The notes below the pieces were generated by a model. It had not been told where the DNA came from. It searched no databases and saw nothing but the letters and a program-made list of their open reading frames with translations. Of a DNA stretch of 46,180 bases, positions 1 through 8,200 are shown one piece after another. The position numbers and the translations under genes were made by a program. Numbering within the stretch: the first letter of the stretch is position 1; each line of letters begins with the position of its first letter. The DNA comes from UBA11663 sp049616325 (GTDB taxonomy: Bacteria > Bacteroidota > Bacteroidia > Flavobacteriales_D > Sanyastnellaceae): assembly GCA_049616325.1 (NCBI GenBank), contig JBMZHG010000017.1, positions 1-46,180 on the forward strand, written 5' to 3'.

Positions 1-328
1 ACGCGGCCTTGATTTCAGACCAGTCTCCGCCGATGTTGTACAAGCAGAGCGCTCTGCGGTATTTCAAGACACGGTTTTTGGGTCGTGATTTGGACGCAAA
101 CGTCCACACTCGGGCCGCTTCGTGCCAAAACCCTTCCTCCATCAACATGCTGCCCTCAACAAACAACTGCGAAGACGTGTAATCGGACCACGCAGAGTCG
201 ACCTCCGCCAGAGCAGCAAGATCCTCTTCCGATCCCCAATCAGCCCGAGATTCCAGGGCTGTCAAAGTCGTCAAAACCACTGCAAGAAAACACAGGCAAA
301 GTTTGTGCAAGTACACGGGTGAGCGCAT
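1..328 (-). CDS. Secreted TPR-like protein, 3' part cut off by window edge
   Basis: The open frame starts at the ATG at 328-326 and runs off the left edge after about 109 codons. The N-terminus (MRSPVYLHKLCLCFLAVVLT) has a positive charge and then a hydrophobic stretch ending near LESRA, so it looks like a signal peptide. Around residues 60-105 is a helical segment resembling a TPR unit (EEGFWHEAARVWTFAS, then KYRRALCLYNIG). Many Bacteroidota surface proteins of the OmpA/PD40 type begin this way, but the visible part cannot decide the family. A weak -7-like box (CAAATTCG) ends 5 nt before the ATG, so it may be transcribed separately from the E2 gene 120 nt upstream. Confidence 0.6.
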   Translation of the reverse strand, partial: MRSPVYLHKLCLCFLAVVLTTLTALESRADWGSEEDLAALAEVDSAWSDYTSSQLFVEGSMLMEEGFWHEAARVWTFASKSRPKNRVLKYRRALCLYNIGGDWSEIKAA

Positions 329-333
329 TGAGG

Positions 334-341
334 CGAATTTG
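334..341 (-). promoter_or_regulatory. Weak -7-like box before the truncated secreted protein
   Basis: Minus-strand CAAATTCG differs from TAnnTT(T/C)G at one position and ends 5 nt before the ATG at 328. It is supported mainly by having the same spacing as stronger boxes elsewhere in the window. Confidence 0.3.
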
Positions 342-448
342 GGGCAAAATAGGCCTGCGCTGCGGATTGAGGTCCAATTTGTTGCGCGACTTATCCCCAT
401 GCCGACAGGGATTTCGTGAACGTCGCACGTTGATTGCGCACGCCCCCT

Positions 449-1810
449 TTATCCTTCGATGGCACGGTTGAGGTCAAAGCCTTCGAGGTAGTCTGCCACG
501 CGACGCACAAAACTCCCTCCCAACATGCCGTCCACCACCCGGTGATCGTAGCTGTGGCTCAGGAACATCATGTGGCGCACGGCGATGACGTCGCCATGCT
601 CGGTTTCGAGCACCGCCGGGCGTTTCCGAATTGCGCCAAGCGCCAAGATCCCCACCTGGGGCTGGTTGATGATGGGCGTACCCATGACGTTTCCAAAGGT
701 ACCGACGTTGCTCATTGTGTAGGTCCCGCCTGAAATGTCGTCGGCCGTCAACTTGCCGTTCCGAGCCCGATCTGCGAGGTCGTTCACTTGCCGCGCCAAG
801 CCCTGGAGATTGTATTGATCCGCGTGCTTGATGACCGGCACAATCAAGTTGCCTGAAGGAAGGGCAGCCGCCATGCCGAGGTGAATGGCCCTGTGAATGT
901 GAATGTTGTCCCCGTTCACACTCGCGTTGACGCCGGGAAAGTCGCGAATGGCTTTGACAATGGCCTCCGCGATCAACGGCGTGAACGTCAGTTTCTCCCC
1001 AATCTTTTCCTGGAACGCCTTTTTGTTGGCGTTTCGCCACAAGACCAAATTGGTCACGTCCGCCTCCACAAACGAGGTGACGTGTGGACTCGTTTGCACG
1101 CTTCGCACCATGTGATCCGCAATCATCTTGCGCATGCGGTCCATTTCCACAATGTCGTAGGCGCCATCCACGCTTTTGGCTGCAGGGATGGACGCAGGCG
1201 CAGCCGCGGGCGCAGGTGCTGGAGCGGGCGACGCAGCCGGAGCAGGTGCCGGTGCAGGAGTTGACGCGGGACCTCCTGTGCGCTTCGAGACGTAAGACAG
1301 AATGTCTTTCTTGGTCACGCGCCCCTCCGAACCGGTGCCAGGGACCTGCTCCAATTCGGACATCGCGATGCCTTCCTTTTGGGCAATGCTTCGAACGAGC
1401 GGCGAATAGAATCGGCCTGAAGGACCCTTTCGCGATGGCGCTTCATCCAACGGCGCCAAAGCTGCCGCCACCACTTCCGGGGCAGGATCAGCTTCAGAAG
1501 GTGAGCTCGCCGCGGGCTCAGTTGCCAAGGCCGCCGGTGCCGCTGCCGGAACCGCCTTTTCCCCTTCACCTCCAACGTCGTACCGTGCAATCACCGCACC
1601 GACCTGAACCACATCCCCTTCAGCCACGCACCACTCCACGAGGGTTCCGTCTTCTGGTGCGGGAACTTCGGAATCAACCTTGTCTGTTGCGATCTCGACA
1701 ATGGGCTCGTCCGCTTCCACATTAGCGCCTGCGTCGACCACCAATTTGGTGATGGTCGCCTCCGCTACACTTTCACCCATTTTGGGCAGGAGAATGTCAA
1801 TGATGGCCAT
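449..1810 (-). CDS. 2-oxoacid dehydrogenase E2 (dihydrolipoamide acyltransferase)
   Basis: Acyl-transferring core of a 2-oxoacid dehydrogenase complex, 453 aa, cytoplasmic. Residues 1-75 form one lipoyl domain with lipoyl-lysine K44 in the TDKVDSEV motif. An acidic/alanine linker leads to a peripheral subunit-binding domain (about 133-175, YSPLVRSIAQKEG to GRVTKKDIL). An Ala/Pro-rich linker (about 180-212) follows, then the catalytic domain to the end, with H423 and D427 in DHRVVDG. The DKVDSEV form is common in Bacteroidota E2 proteins annotated as branched-chain (BkdB-like), but substrate cannot be fixed because no E1 gene lies nearby. The start overlaps the upstream glycosyltransferase gene by 14 nt, so the two are probably co-transcribed from the recR promoter. 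Confidence 0.93.
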   Translation of the reverse strand: MAIIDILLPKMGESVAEATITKLVVDAGANVEADEPIVEIATDKVDSEVPAPEDGTLVEWCVAEGDVVQVGAVIARYDVGGEGEKAVPAAAPAALATEPAASSPSEADPAPEVVAAALAPLDEAPSRKGPSGRFYSPLVRSIAQKEGIAMSELEQVPGTGSEGRVTKKDILSYVSKRTGGPASTPAPAPAPAASPAPAPAPAAAPASIPAAKSVDGAYDIVEMDRMRKMIADHMVRSVQTSPHVTSFVEADVTNLVLWRNANKKAFQEKIGEKLTFTPLIAEAIVKAIRDFPGVNASVNGDNIHIHRAIHLGMAAALPSGNLIVPVIKHADQYNLQGLARQVNDLADRARNGKLTADDISGGTYTMSNVGTFGNVMGTPIINQPQVGILALGAIRKRPAVLETEHGDVIAVRHMMFLSHSYDHRVVDGMLGGSFVRRVADYLEGFDLNRAIEG

Positions 1811-3734
1811 AAGAGGGAATTGCTCGTCGCGAAATTAAGGCATCGACGACCACCGAAAGGTCCTTTCGCCAATGGTAATCTTGACCGTGCGTAAAGGCTT
1901 TGCGCTCAGCACCTCGGCCAGAAAGGCCATGCGCGACGTTCAAGGCAAACGGCACTTCCGCCTTGAGTTTGCCCGGACTCACCCAGGTGGCGCGACCCCG
2001 CAACACGCTCCACGCGGTGCGCGGCCAATCCGCTCGCGACGAGACCCAAAGCCACGGCGCGGCTCCAAGAAGAATCAACGACGCCGCCACGTCGAACGCG
2101 CGTTTGGTGCGCGCCACCTCGGGAAGGTGAAGTCCGTGCCGGAAAGCCACAAAAGATTCGCGTGAAGCCCCGCCACTTGACATCACGTCTCCGACGTCAG
2201 TCCACGCAATGCGGCATCGAACGTGGCGGCGACCGAGCGCCGGCAGCGCGTCGACAATGGCCTCGGCACGCACGTCGCGGCCACTGAAAACGACCTCGTC
2301 GAGGTTGTGAATTTGAACGGCCTCTTCGACGTCGCGAACCGTTCCGACCCAAGGAACGTTTTGCAGGTCCGGGGCATCCTCTGGGAGCCGATCGCCCGCC
2401 CAAAGGGCGAACGTTTGGCGACGGGTCCACTCCCCTTCGTTGCGCCGCAACAATTCCACCGTGGCCTCCACGTCGGGACCGGCCACAAGAAGCCGTCTCA
2501 CGCTGTGCGGGTTTCCAGTTCGACGCCACGAACGGACCATCACCAAGGCGTGTGCGATGGCATGGCCCAAAGGCAAAAGCAAGACGGTTGCGCGACTGAA
2601 GCGCCACGATTCAGGCCAGAGGCTGTAGGTGGCAAGCGTCAGCGTGGAAGCCGCCGCCCACGCCAAGACGTGCCCGGACAGGGAGCGCCGTGTTCGGGCC
2701 TCTCGGTAACCTCCAAAGGCCCACGTGCCGCAGATTTGGACTGCAAGAAGGCCGGCTCCTTGCCACGCCACGTCTGGCCAGACGTAGGCTTTTCCGAACC
2801 CGGTCTGCATCGCCGCAATCACCGCCACAAGCCACGCGGTCGTCCCTGCAGAGACCGTCATCATTTCGCCCCACCGGCTCAACAGACGACGACCAATGGC
2901 CAGGCCCGCTCGGCCGTAGATCGCGCTTCGAATCATCCAAGAAAACGCTCGGGCTTGGCCGCCTTCAAAGTGCTTTGCGGCGAACAAAAGCATGGCGCGG
3001 TAAAAGACCAGCACGTAATTCAGACTCCCCTTTTTGGTGGACTCGCCCTTGTAGTGAATGATGCTGGTCCCCGCGAAATAGTGGTTTTCCCAACCGCCTG
3101 CAACCAGCCGCCAACTCAAATCAATGTCCTCTCCGTACATGAAGAACTGCTCGTCGAGAAGCCCCACCTGATCAAGTGCCTCACGGCGCATCCACATGAA
3201 CGCCCCTGAAAGGATGTCCACGGGCGCCGTGTCGTGCTCACCGACGTGGCCGGCGTAGTAGGCGTTGAACATCTTGGAACGAGGGGCCATGCGATGAAGC
3301 CCTGACATGCGACAAAACGCCGGCCACGGCGCCGGAAGGCCCCGCTTGGATTCCGGCAGATACTTCCCGGTTCCGTCGTACATCGGCACGCCCATGCCGC
3401 CAAGCTTGGGCTGGGCGTCGGCATGCTCCAAACAGAGGCGAAACGTGTCCTCACGAACCACCGTGTCGGGGTTGAGCAGCAGCACGTGTCGGCCAGCGCT
3501 CTCTCGAATGGCCTGGTTGTTGGCAACGGAGAATCCCACGTTGTCTTCGTTGGCCACCACGTTGGCCCAGGGAAAACGGCGGCGCACCATGTCCACAGAA
3601 CCGTCGACGCTGCGGTTGTCGACCACCCAAACGTCCACGTTGAGGCCCTCTTTGGCCCGTTCGACAGACACGAGGCATTGCTCGAGGAAAGCCCGAACGT
3701 TGTAACTGACGATGACTACACTGAGGTCGGTCAC
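1797..3734 (-). CDS. GT2 glycosyltransferase fused to a polyprenyl-phosphotransferase-like module
   Basis: Predicted membrane glycosyltransferase of 645 aa. Residues 1 to about 245 are a GT-A family 2 domain: opening SVVIVSYNVRAFLEQCL, LLLNPDTVV nucleotide/metal region, and MYGEDIDLSWRL acceptor-side motif. Residues about 275-400 hold several hydrophobic segments resembling the membrane front of WcaJ/PglC-long sugar-phosphate transferases. Residues about 410-520 resemble their Rossmann (CoA_binding_3) domain (RLLVAGPDVEATVELL, VPWVGTVRDVEEAV). The tail enters the expected transferase helix (KRAFDVAASLILLGAAPWLW) but ends without the catalytic arginine/KFRTM-type motifs, so no phosphotransferase activity is expected. 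It starts with GTG, overlapping the recR stop by 4 nt. Lipid-linked glycan synthesis is an inference. Confidence 0.85.
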   Translation of the reverse strand: MTDLSVVIVSYNVRAFLEQCLVSVERAKEGLNVDVWVVDNRSVDGSVDMVRRRFPWANVVANEDNVGFSVANNQAIRESAGRHVLLLNPDTVVREDTFRLCLEHADAQPKLGGMGVPMYDGTGKYLPESKRGLPAPWPAFCRMSGLHRMAPRSKMFNAYYAGHVGEHDTAPVDILSGAFMWMRREALDQVGLLDEQFFMYGEDIDLSWRLVAGGWENHYFAGTSIIHYKGESTKKGSLNYVLVFYRAMLLFAAKHFEGGQARAFSWMIRSAIYGRAGLAIGRRLLSRWGEMMTVSAGTTAWLVAVIAAMQTGFGKAYVWPDVAWQGAGLLAVQICGTWAFGGYREARTRRSLSGHVLAWAAASTLTLATYSLWPESWRFSRATVLLLPLGHAIAHALVMVRSWRRTGNPHSVRRLLVAGPDVEATVELLRRNEGEWTRRQTFALWAGDRLPEDAPDLQNVPWVGTVRDVEEAVQIHNLDEVVFSGRDVRAEAIVDALPALGRRHVRCRIAWTDVGDVMSSGGASRESFVAFRHGLHLPEVARTKRAFDVAASLILLGAAPWLWVSSRADWPRTAWSVLRGRATWVSPGKLKAEVPFALNVAHGLSGRGAERKAFTHGQDYHWRKDLSVVVDALISRRAIPSYGHH

Positions 3735-4336
3735 CCTTTGTACGGCAAGCGGTTCAACAACGAACTCGACAGCGTCGCCTCGTCGGCGTACTGAAGCGCC
3801 TCTCCCACAGCTACGCCTCGGGCCAATGCCGTCAGCAGCACGTTGCGGTCAGACAACTTCTTGGCCACGTAGAATGCCGTCGTGTCCCCCTCCATCGAAC
3901 CGGGCAACGCCAAAATCACTTCTTTGACGTCCTCCGAACCGGCGCGCTCGACCAACGACTCCACGTTCAGGTCCGCGGGCCCCACTCCGTCCATCGGGCT
4001 GATCACGCCACCCAACACGTGGTAAAGTCCCCGGTATTCACCCATGGATTCCAGCGCCAGCAAGTCCCGCACGTCTTCCACCACGCAGACGGTCGACCTG
4101 TCTCTGTGGGGGTTGGCGCACAAGTTGCACGTCTCACCTTCGGTCGGGTTGTGGCACTCGGCGCAAGGCCGTACCCCCTCGCGCATCGCAATCATGGCTT
4201 CCGCAAAGTCGCGAACGCGTTCCTCGTCGCGCGCCAACATGTGCAGGACGAGGCGGAGGGCCGTTCGTCTTCCAACGCCAGGAAGCGTGGCCATTTGGTC
4301 CACCGCGGCTTCGATCAATCTGGAGGGGAGTTGCAC
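3731..4336 (-). CDS. recR: Recombination mediator protein RecR
   Basis: RecR acts with RecF/RecO to load RecA on gapped DNA. From the GTG at 4336 the protein is 201 aa, the usual family length. It has a helix-hairpin-helix segment (LPGVGRRTA, about 18-26), a four-cysteine zinc site (C58, C61, C70, C73) and a Toprim domain from about residue 80 (VVEDVRDLLALE, then YHVLGG). The frame is open upstream to a TTG at 4354, but those codons cover a promoter-like TACCTTCG box ending 4 nt before this GTG, and the family N-terminus (x-LPSRLIEAAV) fits the shorter form. It leads an operon with the glycosyltransferase (GTGA overlap) and E2 genes. Confidence 0.93.
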   Translation of the reverse strand: MQLPSRLIEAAVDQMATLPGVGRRTALRLVLHMLARDEERVRDFAEAMIAMREGVRPCAECHNPTEGETCNLCANPHRDRSTVCVVEDVRDLLALESMGEYRGLYHVLGGVISPMDGVGPADLNVESLVERAGSEDVKEVILALPGSMEGDTTAFYVAKKLSDRNVLLTALARGVAVGEALQYADEATLSSSLLNRLPYKG

Positions 4337-4340
4337 GAAG

Positions 4341-4348
4341 CGAAGGTA
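4341..4348 (-). promoter_or_regulatory. -7 promoter box of recR
   Basis: Minus-strand TACCTTCG ends 4 nt before the GTG start at 4336. It is one of the boxes supporting leaderless starts, and it decides against the longer TTG-initiated form of RecR. Confidence 0.5.
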
Positions 4349-4370
4349 CACCAAGGCCCGGTCCGGGCCT

Positions 4371-4378
4371 TACATTTG
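4371..4378 (+). promoter_or_regulatory. -7 promoter box of the symporter gene
   Basis: TACATTTG is a full match to the Bacteroidota TAnnTTTG element and ends 5 nt before the ATG at 4384. No convincing TTG-type -33 element was seen at 19-21 nt upstream. Confidence 0.55.
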
Positions 4379-4383
4379 AACGC

Positions 4384-5856
4384 ATGACCCCTACCTCCGT
4401 CTTGTTCATTGCCTTCGGGTACGTCGCCTTGCTTTTGGTCGTCAGTCGATGGTCCTCCAGACACGGAGCGGAAGGCGATTCGGAATCGCGCTTTTTCGTA
4501 GCCGGGAACAAAGCCCCTTGGTTTGTGGTCGCCTTCGGGATGGTGGGCGCCTCCCTTTCCGGCGTCACCTTTCTGAGCATCCCGGGTTGGGTTCGTGATC
4601 AGGAATGGACATACCTGCAAATGGTAGCGGGCTACTGCATTGGATATCTGATTGTTGCGACAGTTTTGCTTCCGCTTTACTACAAGCAAAAACTCACCAG
4701 CATTTACAGTTACCTCGGGACGCGGTTTGGGAAGAATGCGCACCAAACGGGCGCGGTTTTTTTCTTGCTCAGCCGAGTCATTGGAGCCTCGTTCCGCCTC
4801 TTTCTTGTGGCCTTGGTGGTCGACGTTCTCGTCCTGGAACCGATGTACGGAGGCCCGACGCCGTGGACGTGGTTTGGGCTGACTACGGCTGGAATTTTGG
4901 CGGTGATTTACCTGTACACGAGGCAAAGCGGCATGGCCACAGTCATCTGGACGGACACGCTTCAAACGGCGTGCATGCTTCTCGCCGTGGTGCTCACGGT
5001 CGGCGGGGTGCTCTCCGCGGGTGGCCACGGGTGGTGGGATTTGCCGCAGGTCGTGGAGTCGACGGGGCTCACGAAGGTTTGGGTGGTGGACGATTGGAAA
5101 CTTGGCAACCACTGGGCCAAACACCTCCTTGCGGGCATGTTTGTCACGATCGCCATGACCGGCTTGGATCAGGACATGATGCAGAAGAACCTCGCGTGCC
5201 GCAACCTTCGCGAGGCGCAGTGGAACATGGGCACATTCACCGTCATTCTGGTCGGCGCCAACGTGCTTTTTCTCGCGATGGGAGCACTTCTTTGGATGCA
5301 CGCAGAATCCATCGGCATGGCTGCGCCTGAAGCCACCGATCGGTTGTACCCGCTTGTAGCGTTGGGCGGAAGCCTGGGTCCCGCCCTTGGCGTGGCGTTT
5401 GTGGTGGGGCTTTTGGCTTCGGCCTTCAGTTCGGCGGATTCGGCCCTGACGGCCTTGACCACGTCGACCTGCGTGGATCTGCTCGAGACCCCGTCCATGA
5501 CCGCACAGCGCGCAACGGCAATTCGAAAGCGCGTTCATTTGGGGCTCGCAGCGCTGCTTTGGGCGGTCATATTGGGGTTCCGTGCGGTCAACGACACGTC
5601 CGTAGTCGCCGCGCTGTTCACGGTCGCGAACTACACGTACGGCCCCTTGCTTGGCCTGTTTTTTGTCGGAATGTTCACCAAATGGAACCCGCGTGCAGGG
5701 TGGATTCCTCTGGTCTGCGTGGCCGCGCCAGTCCTCGGGTACCTGTTGGAATCCTCGCTTTCGGCAGGTTTGGGGTTCAGCTTTGGCTTCGCCCTGTTGC
5801 CGGTGAACGGGCTGTTGACCGCGGCCGGACTCGGCCTGATTTCGTTGCGCAGATAA
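4384..5856 (+). CDS. Sodium:solute symporter (SSS family)
   Basis: Inner-membrane Na+-coupled uptake carrier of 490 aa. It has about thirteen hydrophobic segments across its length, starting with TSVLFIAFGYVALLLVV and ending with a helix near LPVNGLLTAAGLGLI. Family features include FFVAGNKAPWFVVAFGMVGA near residues 38-60 and GVTFLSIPGW just after it, together with SSADSALTALTTS around 350, the conserved sodium-site region of the fifth core helix pair. Substrate cannot be read from the sequence; sugars, amino acids and organic acids are all possible. It is divergent from recR across a 47-bp gap holding both promoters' -7 boxes. Confidence 0.9.
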   Translation: MTPTSVLFIAFGYVALLLVVSRWSSRHGAEGDSESRFFVAGNKAPWFVVAFGMVGASLSGVTFLSIPGWVRDQEWTYLQMVAGYCIGYLIVATVLLPLYYKQKLTSIYSYLGTRFGKNAHQTGAVFFLLSRVIGASFRLFLVALVVDVLVLEPMYGGPTPWTWFGLTTAGILAVIYLYTRQSGMATVIWTDTLQTACMLLAVVLTVGGVLSAGGHGWWDLPQVVESTGLTKVWVVDDWKLGNHWAKHLLAGMFVTIAMTGLDQDMMQKNLACRNLREAQWNMGTFTVILVGANVLFLAMGALLWMHAESIGMAAPEATDRLYPLVALGGSLGPALGVAFVVGLLASAFSSADSALTALTTSTCVDLLETPSMTAQRATAIRKRVHLGLAALLWAVILGFRAVNDTSVVAALFTVANYTYGPLLGLFFVGMFTKWNPRAGWIPLVCVAAPVLGYLLESSLSAGLGFSFGFALLPVNGLLTAAGLGLISLRR

Positions 5857-5893
5857 GCCCGTCCCAAGGCCCGGTTGTTTCGAGTGCGGCGTG

Positions 5894-5901
5894 TATTTTT
5901 G
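5894..5901 (+). promoter_or_regulatory. Candidate -7 box upstream of the aminotransferase
   Basis: TATTTTTG matches TAnnTTTG and lies 38 nt before the ATG at 5940. This would give a normal short leader, unlike the leaderless pattern elsewhere in the window. Confidence 0.4.
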
Positions 5902-5939
5902 CGCCGAATTTTGGGCTTTCAATTTTTACCTCCCCTTTC

Positions 5940-7136
5940 ATGGAACAAACCACGTCCTCCCTCCTCCAACGATTGAGTGAATCCGCCACCATTGCCATGG
6001 CGCGGAAGGCACGGGAACTCAAGGACCAAGGCATCGACGTCATTTCCCTCTCGCTCGGCGAGCCGGATTTTGACACGCCTGCCGCCATGAAGCAGGCGGG
6101 GATTGACGCCATCCAAGCCAACGACACGCACTACACGCCCGTTCCCGGGACGCCTCAAGTGCGCAACGCCATCGTCAAGAAATTCAAGCGCGACAACGGG
6201 CTGGAGTACACGCCCGACCAAGTCGTGGTGAGCACGGGCGCAAAGCAGAGCCTGGCGAACGTCGTGCTTTCCTTGGTGGATCCGGGAGACGAAGTGATTC
6301 TTCCCGCACCGTTTTGGGTGAGCTACGAAGAGATTGTCAAAGTTGCCGGCGGGATTCCCGTGGTGATTCCCACGAGCATCGACAACGATTACAAAATTCA
6401 ACCTTCGGAACTCGAGGCGGCCATCAGCCCCAAGACCCGCATGGTCATGTACTCGTCGCCCTGCAACCCCTCGGGCTCCGTGTACACGCAGGAAGAAACG
6501 GCCGCCTTGGCCGACGTCCTGCGGAAACACGACCGCATTGTGACGGTGAGTGACGAGATCTACGAACTCATCAACTTCACGGAGAAGCACGCCAGCATGG
6601 CCGCTCAGCCAGGCATGTGGGAGCGCACCGTCACCGTCAACGGCGTCTCCAAGGGCTTTGCCATGACGGGGTGGCGTTTGGGGTACATCGGTGCCCCCTC
6701 GTGGATTGCAGCTGCGTGCACGAAGATTCAAGGCCAATTCACTTCGGCCCCCTGCTCCATCACCCAAGCTGCGGCAGCCGCGGCTCTCGAAGCCGACCCG
6801 TCCGTGGTGTCGGACATGGTCGACGCGTTCCGGCGTCGCCGGGCGCTCATGGTGGAAGGCCTGAGCAAGGTGCCGGGATTCAAAGTGAACCAGCCGATGG
6901 GCGCGTTTTACGTGTTCCCGGACGTCTCGGCGCTGTTCGGCCGGTCGTTCAACGGCAAACGACTGGAGAACGCGAACGACGTGGCCTTCTTCTTGCTCGA
7001 AGAAGCCAAGGTGGCCACAGTCAGCGGTGCTGCGTTTGGCACGCCCGAATGCGTTCGCCTGTCCTACGCCGCGGCGGACGACGTGCTCGCGGAAGCGGTT
7101 CGTCGCATCGACGAGGCTTGCCGCAAGTTGAGTTGA
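5940..7136 (+). CDS. Class I PLP aminotransferase, aspartate type
   Basis: Cytoplasmic PLP-dependent aminotransferase of 398 aa, matching prokaryotic aspartate/prephenate aminotransferases (fold type I, subgroup I-gamma) in length and motifs: SLGEPDFDTPAAMKQAG near 38-54, YTPVPGTPQVRNAIV near 63-77, the SPCNPSG substrate/PLP region, and K238 in VSKGFAMTGWRLGYIG as Schiff-base lysine. The frame is open 127 codons upstream of this ATG, but that part is a shadow of the symporter gene, and family proteins start at MEQTT-like sequences. Transamination of aspartate/2-oxoglutarate is the likely reaction; aromatic or prephenate use cannot be excluded. It precedes the kinase gene by 32 nt on the same strand. 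Confidence 0.92.
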   Translation: MEQTTSSLLQRLSESATIAMARKARELKDQGIDVISLSLGEPDFDTPAAMKQAGIDAIQANDTHYTPVPGTPQVRNAIVKKFKRDNGLEYTPDQVVVSTGAKQSLANVVLSLVDPGDEVILPAPFWVSYEEIVKVAGGIPVVIPTSIDNDYKIQPSELEAAISPKTRMVMYSSPCNPSGSVYTQEETAALADVLRKHDRIVTVSDEIYELINFTEKHASMAAQPGMWERTVTVNGVSKGFAMTGWRLGYIGAPSWIAAACTKIQGQFTSAPCSITQAAAAAALEADPSVVSDMVDAFRRRRALMVEGLSKVPGFKVNQPMGAFYVFPDVSALFGRSFNGKRLENANDVAFFLLEEAKVATVSGAAFGTPECVRLSYAAADDVLAEAVRRIDEACRKLS

Positions 7137-7155
7137 GCGAATGACTGGAACTTCC

Positions 7156-7163
7156 GACCTTTG
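7156..7163 (+). promoter_or_regulatory. Weak -7-like box before the heptose kinase gene
   Basis: GACCTTTG has one mismatch to TAnnTTTG and ends 5 nt before the ATG at 7169, the same spacing as the stronger boxes. Confidence 0.3.
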
Positions 7164-7168
7164 AGGTC

Positions 7169-8200
7169 ATGAGCGAATCTTCCACCACGCTGCCCTTCCA
7201 AAAATTGCCCTGGGACTCCCCTCGCGTTTGCGTCGTGGGCGACGTGATGGTCGACGCTTACCTGTGGGGAAAGGTGACACGCATCAGCCCGGAAGCCCCG
7301 GTGCCGGTCGTGGAAGTCACCCGCCGTGAGCAACGCGTTGGCGGCGCAGGAAACGTGGTCAAAAACTTGACGGCACTCGGTGCTGAAGTGGATGTGATCA
7401 GCGTGGTTGGCGACGATTCGGCTGGGCAAGATTTGACCCGCCTTCTGGCCACCATGTGCACCCCTCACCTCGCCGTGGATCCGCTTCGCCCCACCACTGT
7501 CAAGACAAGGGTCATCAGCGGCGGGCACCACGTTGTGCGCGTGGACGAAGAAAGCACCGCCCCCGTGCCGGCCAACGTGGTGCAAGAAGCGCTGGAACGA
7601 CTGCATGAGCTGCTGGCAAGCGCCACTCCGCCTGACGTTGTGGTCGTCGAAGACTACGACAAAGGTTTGATGACGCTCGAATTGATTGAGGGCATCTTGA
7701 GCGCTTGCGACGCGGCTGAAGTGCCAGTGGCAGTGGACCCCAAACTTCGGCACTTCAACGCCTACCGCGGCGTCGCCCTGTTCAAACCCAACTTGAAGGA
7801 ATTGAACGAGGGCCTGGGCTTGGGAACTCCGGTCCACCCCGAGAACCGGGATGCAATGGCATGCGCCGTAGAAACCTTGATGGACCGGCTGCAATGCACC
7901 CGCCTCATGGTGACGCTGGGCGAACACGGCACGTGGATGCACGCACCTGAGGAAGGTGTTCACCACGCCCACGTTCCTGCGGTGCCACGTGAAATCATGG
8001 ACGTCAGCGGAGCGGGCGACACTGTCATCGCAGTGGCGTCGTTGTTGCTCGCCTCGGGTGTCGAATCCAAGGCATTGGCTGCCGTCGCAAACCTCGCAGG
8101 AGGCTGGGTGTGCGAACGCGTTGGGGTCGTACCCATCCCTCGCGAATCCTTGGAAGCAGAGCTGTCTCGTGTCCAACTCCCCCATTCTGCTTTGCATTGA
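7169..8200 (+). CDS. rfaE1: PfkB-family kinase, D-glycero-manno-heptose-7-phosphate kinase type
   Basis: 343-aa ribokinase/PfkB-fold kinase of the RfaE/HldE domain-1 type. This family phosphorylates D-glycero-D-manno-heptose 7-phosphate at C1 for ADP-heptose and LPS inner-core synthesis. Diagnostic segments are VVGDVMVDAYLWG (about 14-26), ISPEAPVPVVEV with RVGGAGNVVKNL (about 34-65), FKPNLKEL near 207, and the C-terminal DVSGAGDT motif whose second aspartate, D284, is the catalytic base. The nucleotidyltransferase domain of bifunctional HldE is absent, so it is a kinase-only protein. Its stop overlaps a TTG start of the TrkH gene, so translation of the two may be coupled. Heptose specificity is by family resemblance; other sugar kinases of the fold remain possible. 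Confidence 0.8.
   Translation: MSESSTTLPFQKLPWDSPRVCVVGDVMVDAYLWGKVTRISPEAPVPVVEVTRREQRVGGAGNVVKNLTALGAEVDVISVVGDDSAGQDLTRLLATMCTPHLAVDPLRPTTVKTRVISGGHHVVRVDEESTAPVPANVVQEALERLHELLASATPPDVVVVEDYDKGLMTLELIEGILSACDAAEVPVAVDPKLRHFNAYRGVALFKPNLKELNEGLGLGTPVHPENRDAMACAVETLMDRLQCTRLMVTLGEHGTWMHAPEEGVHHAHVPAVPREIMDVSGAGDTVIAVASLLLASGVESKALAAVANLAGGWVCERVGVVPIPRESLEAELSRVQLPHSALH

Noticed and set aside
1179..1265. Short tandem repeats in the E2 gene
   Set aside because: They encode the flexible Ala/Pro linker expected between E2 domains, so they are low-complexity coding sequence, not a mobile or regulatory repeat.
4315..5922. 535-codon minus-strand open frame opposite the sodium symporter
   Set aside because: It is Arg/His/Gln-rich with no family resemblance, and the plus strand carries a clear membrane carrier. 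It is a shadow of G+C-rich coding sequence.
5559..5939. 127-codon N-terminal extension of the aminotransferase frame
   Set aside because: It overlaps the symporter gene in another frame, and the family start at 5940 fits. It is a chance open frame, not a fusion.
8110..8196. ATG start for the TrkH gene inside the kinase gene
   Set aside because: It would add 29 residues of shadow sequence. The TTG at 8197 in the TTGA overlap gives a plausible N-terminus.
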